A program made the position numbers and the translations under genes. The notes beneath the pieces are model-generated. The model saw only the letters and a program-made list of their open reading frames with translations, ran no database searches and was not told the origin of the DNA. DNA of 64,000 nt, taken from assembly GCF_014930455.1 (NCBI RefSeq), contig NZ_JAAIYO010000012.1, forward strand, positions 62,001-126,000. The letters are read 5' to 3'. How positions within the stretch are numbered: the stretch's first letter is position 1; each line of letters starts with the position of its first letter. Source of the DNA: Corallococcus soli (GTDB taxonomy: Bacteria > Myxococcota > Myxococcia > Myxococcales > Myxococcaceae). Below, in pieces: positions 59,647-64,000 of this stretch.

Positions 59647-61236
59647 ATGCGCACGGACTTCGTGGTGGTTGTGTGTCTGGCACTCGTGGCCGCCGGCTGC
59701 GCCGGGGTGGAGGCCTCTTCCGGGAGCGGAGGTGCGCGAGGGCTCCGGCAGCGGTCGGGCTACGCGTTGGACGGCTCCGGGGAGAGGCGCCGGAGCGCCG
59801 AGGCGGAAGGCGAAGAGCTGGGGGAAGAGCGTCACCGAGAGGCGGTGCGCGTGCCGAGGGGGACGGTCATCCTTGGCGGTCGTCCCGGCGAGGTGTCGCG
59901 ACAGGCGCTGGAGCTGGGCCTTCTGGACGTGGACGCCTTCGAGAAGTTGCTGGTGCGCGCGGGATTGGAGGACGTGGACGCGCTGCCCGTTCGCCGCAAC
60001 CCCTTCACGCCCGAGGACGCCGTCGAGGTGCTGGGGCGGCTGATGGAGAGGCCGGTGACGCTGCGCACCTTCCCGCCGCGCATGGCCGCGGGCTTTCTGC
60101 TGCGCGAGGTGCTGGAGCGAGGTGAAGTCTCCCGGGAGGAGCTGGTGCGCCGGGTGGCGCGCTTCGCCCGGGAGCAGGTGGCGGTGCTGCGGCCGGACGG
60201 GTACCTGGCGTGGGCGCTCGACGGGAGCACGCAGCAGAAGGTGGCGCCCGTCACCTGGAAGGACGGGGCGTTCCGCGCGGGCGCCTTCGAGCTGGGGCGC
60301 TTCTACAGCGGAAAGGGTGGCGTCTTCCGCCACGTGGATGCGCGGTTGCGCGCCTCGGACTGGAGGCCCCTGGCCGAGGTGTACGACGACGCGGACGTCA
60401 TCAACCGCTCGCTGGATGGCGCGGAGGACGCCTTCGTGGGGCTGTACCACGCGCTGGGGCAGGTGCTTTCGCGTCCGACGGACAGCCTCGCGGGGTTGAG
60501 ACACCTGCCAGCCGGCGTGGTGGCGCTCATCGCGTCCTCGCCGGAGTACTGGGAGCGCTTCCTGCTCATGACGGCCGGAGAGCAGATTCGCGAGGTGGCG
60601 AAGCTGACGACGAACGTCCTTGTCACCTGGGGCGCGGCGTCCGCGACGACGCGCACGGTGACGGGGATGATGGCGGGGGCCGAGGCCACGGTGCCGGTGC
60701 TCTCGTTGTCCGCGGAGGGGGCGCTGGTGCTGGAGCGCATCGCGGTGCCGGTGGGGCGCGCGGCGGCGGTGTTGAGCAGTGGCCCCGGGGCGGTCATCGT
60801 CCTCCAGCGCGCCAACGCGACCACGAGCGGTGGTGCCGCACCCTCGGCCGGGCCCGGCAAGTGGGGGCCTGCCAGGGAGTCAATGTCGGAGCGCGCCCGG
60901 CGCTACCAGGAGCAGATTTCAGGGCACTCGGCGGACGAGGCCTACTGGGTTGGCGATGTGAAGTTCGACGGCTTCACGGACGGCGTGCTACTGGAGGCCA
61001 AGGGGCCCGGTTATGCGAACAAGTTCCTCGACAACCTTGATCCCAAATCCTGGTTCAAGGACTCGGGAGCTGTCGAACTGGTCAAGCAGGCCAATCGGCA
61101 GATTTCGAGGGTGAGGGGAACGGGCATCCCCATCGAATGGCACATCGCTGAGAAGTCGGTCGCAGATGCCATCCGGAAGCTGTTCCAGGAAAACAAGATC
61201 AAGGAGATTGCTGTCATCCACACGCCAGCGCGATGA
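59647..61236 (+). CDS. SitA-like lipoprotein toxin with Tox-REase-5-type tail, copy 1
   Basis: 529 aa, ATG 59647 with GGGAG upstream. The signal peptide ends in lipobox VAAGC (Cys ~17). A charged segment (RRRSAEAEGEELGEERHREAVR) and a conserved central region (~70-400) follow. The C-terminal ~110 residues resemble the Tox-REase-5 nuclease toxin: AYWVGDVKFDGFTDGVLLEAKGPGYANKF (catalytic D..EAK), QANRQISRV and IEWHIAEKSVADAIRKLF in outline. In Myxococcus, SitA lipoproteins of this plan pass between kin by TraA/TraB outer-membrane exchange and poison cells lacking immunity. That family assignment is by layout. An immunity gene starts 10 bp downstream, and a near-copy lies at 62182. Confidence 0.85.
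   Translation: MRTDFVVVVCLALVAAGCAGVEASSGSGGARGLRQRSGYALDGSGERRRSAEAEGEELGEERHREAVRVPRGTVILGGRPGEVSRQALELGLLDVDAFEKLLVRAGLEDVDALPVRRNPFTPEDAVEVLGRLMERPVTLRTFPPRMAAGFLLREVLERGEVSREELVRRVARFAREQVAVLRPDGYLAWALDGSTQQKVAPVTWKDGAFRAGAFELGRFYSGKGGVFRHVDARLRASDWRPLAEVYDDADVINRSLDGAEDAFVGLYHALGQVLSRPTDSLAGLRHLPAGVVALIASSPEYWERFLLMTAGEQIREVAKLTTNVLVTWGAASATTRTVTGMMAGAEATVPVLSLSAEGALVLERIAVPVGRAAAVLSSGPGAVIVLQRANATTSGGAAPSAGPGKWGPARESMSERARRYQEQISGHSADEAYWVGDVKFDGFTDGVLLEAKGPGYANKFLDNLDPKSWFKDSGAVELVKQANRQISRVRGTGIPIEWHIAEKSVADAIRKLFQENKIKEIAVIHTPAR
59782..61036 (+). repeat. Central toxin block, copy 1 (pairs with 62314-63565)
   Basis: About 1.25 kb almost identical to 62314-63565. By hand I find about seven amino-acid differences in ~415 residues, including a one-codon deletion. 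Sequence on both sides diverges clearly, including the last ~65 residues of the toxin. Confidence 0.9.
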
Positions 61237-61246
61237 GGAGAGCCCC

Positions 61247-62011
61247 GTGACCGACACGTCTGTGCCCCAGAGCCAGCCTGAGACCTACTATTCCGGTGCT
61301 TATTGGGGACCCCGTAAAGAGTCGGCCGAGGAGTGTGCACGGCGCACCGCGGACTTCCTCAACCTGCTGGCTCAGTGCGATCCATTTCTGGCCCATTGGT
61401 ACAAGCCGGCCCGGTCCCGCAAGGATGCGCGACAACACCCGCTCATGCCGCCAGACGTGTCCTCCCTCACCGAGTTGTTCCGGCGCGGCGTCAATCGGGA
61501 GAGCGGAGGGCCTCCCATCGAGTCGTTGGGCTACACCTTCTGGTTCGGCAACGGCGGTGGGGATTACGACAGCGCGGATCTCCGAATCCTTTGTGGTGGC
61601 CATGATGAGGCCGTTCTCAATTCGTGCGTGTTGAAGTTGCCCACGCTGGGACGTGGCGCGAACGCGGACGGGGTGCTCACCTCCCCCGTGTTGACGGGGG
61701 CGGTGAGAAGCATGGCGCTGGCTTGGGAGCCAGACTGGGCATTCGCCACTTCACACGCTTACGAGAGTCAGTCCCAGGAACCCGATTCAGCGCCATTCTC
61801 CCTGGGCTGGATCACCTACCTCTCGCGCCGCCTGGGCACGGTGCCCCCGCTGCCTGCCCCCGTGCGCATCGAGCCGGTGGAGGACAAGGGCACGCTGATC
61901 ATCCTGACCCCCGAGCGCTTCACCGTGAAGAACCCGGAGCACCTCGCACTGGCCGAGCAGGTGCGGGGGCTCCTGGCCAAGGCAGGGCTGATGAAGCCCC
62001 TGGCTCCCTGA
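61247..62011 (+). CDS. Imm52-like immunity protein, copy 1
   Basis: 254 aa. GTG 61247 has GAGGAGAG just upstream; the frame before it lies inside the toxin gene and is rejected. It is soluble with no signal. It begins ...ETYYSGAYWGPRKESAEECARR and continues with a beta-rich body (YTFWFGNGGGDYDSADLRILCG, LAWEPDWAFATSHAYE, GWITYLSRRLG, IEPVEDKGTLIILTPERF in outline). This is the pattern of Imm52 family proteins, partners of Tox-REase-5 toxins. It should bind and block the nuclease tail of the toxin encoded 10 bp upstream. Confidence 0.85.
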   Translation: MTDTSVPQSQPETYYSGAYWGPRKESAEECARRTADFLNLLAQCDPFLAHWYKPARSRKDARQHPLMPPDVSSLTELFRRGVNRESGGPPIESLGYTFWFGNGGGDYDSADLRILCGGHDEAVLNSCVLKLPTLGRGANADGVLTSPVLTGAVRSMALAWEPDWAFATSHAYESQSQEPDSAPFSLGWITYLSRRLGTVPPLPAPVRIEPVEDKGTLIILTPERFTVKNPEHLALAEQVRGLLAKAGLMKPLAP

Positions 62012-62181
62012 GCTTCGGGAGACGTGCTCAGGCAGTGACCTTGCGCGCCGCGCGGCGGGCCGCGATGTGGCTCCTGGGCACCGTGCATGTCAGGGGCCGG
62101 GTGAACGGATCGCATCCGGGTCGGAGCAGGGTGGATGCTGTCATGTCGCCTGCGTTCAACAGAGATGGCCGGGAGTGGAAG

Positions 62182-63768
62182 ATGCGCGCAGACGTCGTGA
62201 TGGTGTGCTTGGCGCTCGTGGTCGCCGGCTGCGCTGGGGTGGAGGTGCCCTCCGGGCGAGGAGGCTCCAGGGTGCTCCGCCAGGGCTCGGCTTCGTTCTC
62301 CGAGACCTCCCGCGAGAGGCGCCGGAGCGCCGAGGCGGAAGGCGAAGAGCTGGGGGAAGAGCGTCACCGAGAGGCGGTGCGCGTGCCGAGGGGGACGGTC
62401 ATCCTTGGCGGTCGTCCCGGCGAGGTGTCGCGACAGGCCCTGGAGCTGGGGCTGCTGGACGTGGACGCCTTCGAGAAGTTGCTGGTGCGCGCGGGGCTGG
62501 AGGACGTGGACGCGCTGCCGGTCCGCCGCAACCCCTTCACGCCCGAGGACGCCGTCGAGGTGTTGGGGCGGCTGATGGAGAGGCCGGTGACGCTGCGTAC
62601 CTTCCCGCCGCGCATGGCCGCGGGCTTTCTGCTGCGCGAGGTGCTGGAGCGAGGTGAAGTCTCCCGGGAGGAGCTGGTGCGCCGGGTGGCGCGCTTCGCC
62701 CGGGAGCAGGTGGCGGTGCTGCGGCCGGACGGGTACCTGGCGTGGGCGCTCGACGGGAGCACGCAGCAGAAGGTGGCGCCCGTCACCTGGAAGGACGGCG
62801 CGTTCCGCGCGGGCTACTTCGAGCTGGGGCGCTTCTACAGCGGAAAGGGTGGCGTCTTCCGCCACGTGGATGCGCGGTTGCGCGCCTCGGACTGGAGGCC
62901 CCTGGCCGAGGTGTACGACGACGCGGACGTCATCAACCGCTCGCTGGATGGCGCGGAGGACGCCTTCGTGGGGCTGTACCACGCGCTGGGGCAGGTGCTC
63001 TCGCGTCCGACGGACAGCCTCGCGGGGTTGAGACACCTGCCAGCGGGCGTGGTGGCGCTCATCGCGTCCTCGCCGGAGTACTGGGAGCGCTTCCTGCTCA
63101 TGACGTCCGGAGAGCAGATTCGCGAGGTGGCGAAGCTGACGACGAACGTCCTCGTCACCTGGGGCGCGGCGTCAGCGACGACGCGCACGGTGACGGGGAT
63201 GATGGCGGGTGCCGAGGCCACGGTGCCGGTGCTCTCGTTGTCCGCGGAGGGGGCGCTGGTGCTGGAGCGCATCGCGGTGCCGGTGGGGCGCGCGGCGGCG
63301 GTGCTGAGCAGTGGCCCCGGGGCGGTCATCGTCCTCCAGCGGGCCAACGCGTCCACGAGCGGTGCCGCACCCTCGGCCGGCCCCGGCAAGTGGGGGCCTG
63401 CCAGGGAGTCGATGTCGGAGCGCGCCCGGCGCTACCAGGAGCAGGTTTCAGGGCACTCGGCGGACGAGGCCTACTGGGTTGGCGATGTGAAGTTCGACGG
63501 CTTCACGGAGGGCATCCTCCTCGAGGCCAAGGGGCCCGGCTATGCGAACAAGTTCCTCGACAACCTCACGCCCAGGGCCTGGTTCGAGATGTCGGGAGCG
63601 AAGGCCCTTGTCGAGCAGGCTCAGCGACAGCTCCGGGCCTCCTTCGGCACGGGAAGCCGCATCCGGTGGCACGTCGCGGAGCAGAAGACGGCCGAGGCCA
63701 TTCGGGACCTTCTGCGGGGGAGGGGCATCACGGAAATTGAAGTCGTCTTCACTCCTCCACTACCTTGA
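62182..63768 (+). CDS. SitA-like lipoprotein toxin with Tox-REase-5-type tail, copy 2
   Basis: 528 aa, ATG 62182 with GGGAG upstream, as in copy 1. Lipobox VVAGC (Cys ~16). The N-terminal 45 residues differ from copy 1, the middle is nearly identical, and the tail after YANKFLDNL diverges (TPRAWFEMSGAKALVEQAQRQ, then RWHVAEQKTAEAIRDLL). The nuclease residues (KFDGF, EAKGPG) are kept. Tail divergence with a constant carrier region is the signature of polymorphic toxins. The matching immunity gene begins 13 bp downstream. Upstream ~60 bp also resemble those of copy 1, so the duplicated unit includes the leader. Confidence 0.86.
   Translation: MRADVVMVCLALVVAGCAGVEVPSGRGGSRVLRQGSASFSETSRERRRSAEAEGEELGEERHREAVRVPRGTVILGGRPGEVSRQALELGLLDVDAFEKLLVRAGLEDVDALPVRRNPFTPEDAVEVLGRLMERPVTLRTFPPRMAAGFLLREVLERGEVSREELVRRVARFAREQVAVLRPDGYLAWALDGSTQQKVAPVTWKDGAFRAGYFELGRFYSGKGGVFRHVDARLRASDWRPLAEVYDDADVINRSLDGAEDAFVGLYHALGQVLSRPTDSLAGLRHLPAGVVALIASSPEYWERFLLMTSGEQIREVAKLTTNVLVTWGAASATTRTVTGMMAGAEATVPVLSLSAEGALVLERIAVPVGRAAAVLSSGPGAVIVLQRANASTSGAAPSAGPGKWGPARESMSERARRYQEQVSGHSADEAYWVGDVKFDGFTEGILLEAKGPGYANKFLDNLTPRAWFEMSGAKALVEQAQRQLRASFGTGSRIRWHVAEQKTAEAIRDLLRGRGITEIEVVFTPPLP
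62314..63565 (+). repeat. Central toxin block, copy 2 (pairs with 59782-61036)
   Basis: Near-identical to 59782-61036 at an offset of ~2.53 kb. The high identity confined to the middle implies recent duplication with tail replacement, or gene conversion. Confidence 0.9.
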
Positions 63769-63781
63769 GGCGAGGCCTCAC

Positions 63782-64000
63782 ATGACCGAAACCATCTACG
63801 CGGGTTCCTACTGGGGAGCGCGACAGGAGTCCGCGGAGGCGTGTGCGCTGCGCATGGAAGTGCTCCTGACGAGCCTGGCCAACGTCGACCCCGGTTTCGT
63901 CCAGTGGTTCCAACAGGGCAGGTCTCGCAAGGCCGCGCTTCAACGCCCCATCGAGCCAAGAGCGACTGCCCTCGAAAAGCTGTTTCGCCGAGGCCAGGAC
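63782..64000 (+). CDS. Imm52-like immunity protein, copy 2 (3' end outside window)
   Basis: 73 codons from ATG 63782 to the window edge. The start TETIYAGSYWGARQESAEACALR parallels copy 1 (ETYYSGAYWGPRKESAEECARR), followed by WFQQGRSRKAALQRP and LEKLFRRG. It clearly shares ancestry with copy 1 but is well diverged, as expected if each immunity protein matches its own toxin tail. Confidence 0.87.
   Translation, partial: MTETIYAGSYWGARQESAEACALRMEVLLTSLANVDPGFVQWFQQGRSRKAALQRPIEPRATALEKLFRRGQD

Overview
The window is very GC-rich and almost fully coding, with strong GC3 codon bias. It carries a myxochelin-type siderophore cluster, a CorE-like copper sigma factor, SitA-like lipoprotein toxins with Tox-REase-5/Imm52-type tails, and a large hybrid PKS/NRPS locus. 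Together these point to a myxobacterium of the Myxococcus/Corallococcus/Stigmatella group. Species cannot be read from the sequence.

Region 1 (1-26308, all minus strand, continuing past base 1) is a hybrid lipo-NRPS/PKS operon. Its order is: FAAL-ACP-C loader; two SyrP/TauD-like oxygenases; an NRPS with a degenerate C domain, a Glu-type A domain with an inserted FkbM-family methyltransferase, and a PCP; a PKS with KS, a dead AT, KR, DH and ACP; an unrecognised ~359-aa protein; and a megasynthase KS-AT-ACP-C-A-PCP-C-A(Cys-like)-PCP-C that runs off the edge. Several genes overlap by 4 bp, so the set is probably translationally coupled. I infer a fatty-acylated, glutamate-derived, polyketide-extended peptide. 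I could not match it to a known compound.

Region 2 (26309-32090) holds a YciI-like protein, a membrane-dipeptidase-like lipoprotein with a Cys-rich tail, and a membrane PAS-GAF histidine kinase, all on the plus strand.

Region 3 (32091-49274, minus strand) is a complete-looking myxochelin locus. It has an exporter, an aminotransferase (mxcL), DHB synthesis and activation (mxcC, D, E, F), a Lys-type NRPS with terminal reductase (mxcG), a class II DAHP synthase, a TonB-dependent receptor with an N-terminal TonB-C-like domain, and a propeller-like lipoprotein. Three Fur-box-like palindromes sit before the exporter, before mxcC and over the receptor start.

Region 4 (49432-54972) is housekeeping: fused dihydroxyacetone kinase, ArsC-like reductase, a YdbT/YdbS-like bPH2 pair, a small PRC-barrel-like protein and a fatty-acid desaturase.

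Region 5 (55138-59474, minus strand) looks like a copper-response unit: CorE-like ECF sigma factor, ICMT-like membrane methyltransferase, TolC-type lipoprotein and a Tat-exported multicopper oxidase.

Region 6 (59647-64000, plus strand) is two tandem lipoprotein toxin/immunity modules. The central parts of the toxins are almost identical, but the nuclease tails and immunity partners differ. No rRNA, tRNA, CRISPR array or insertion sequence was recognised.
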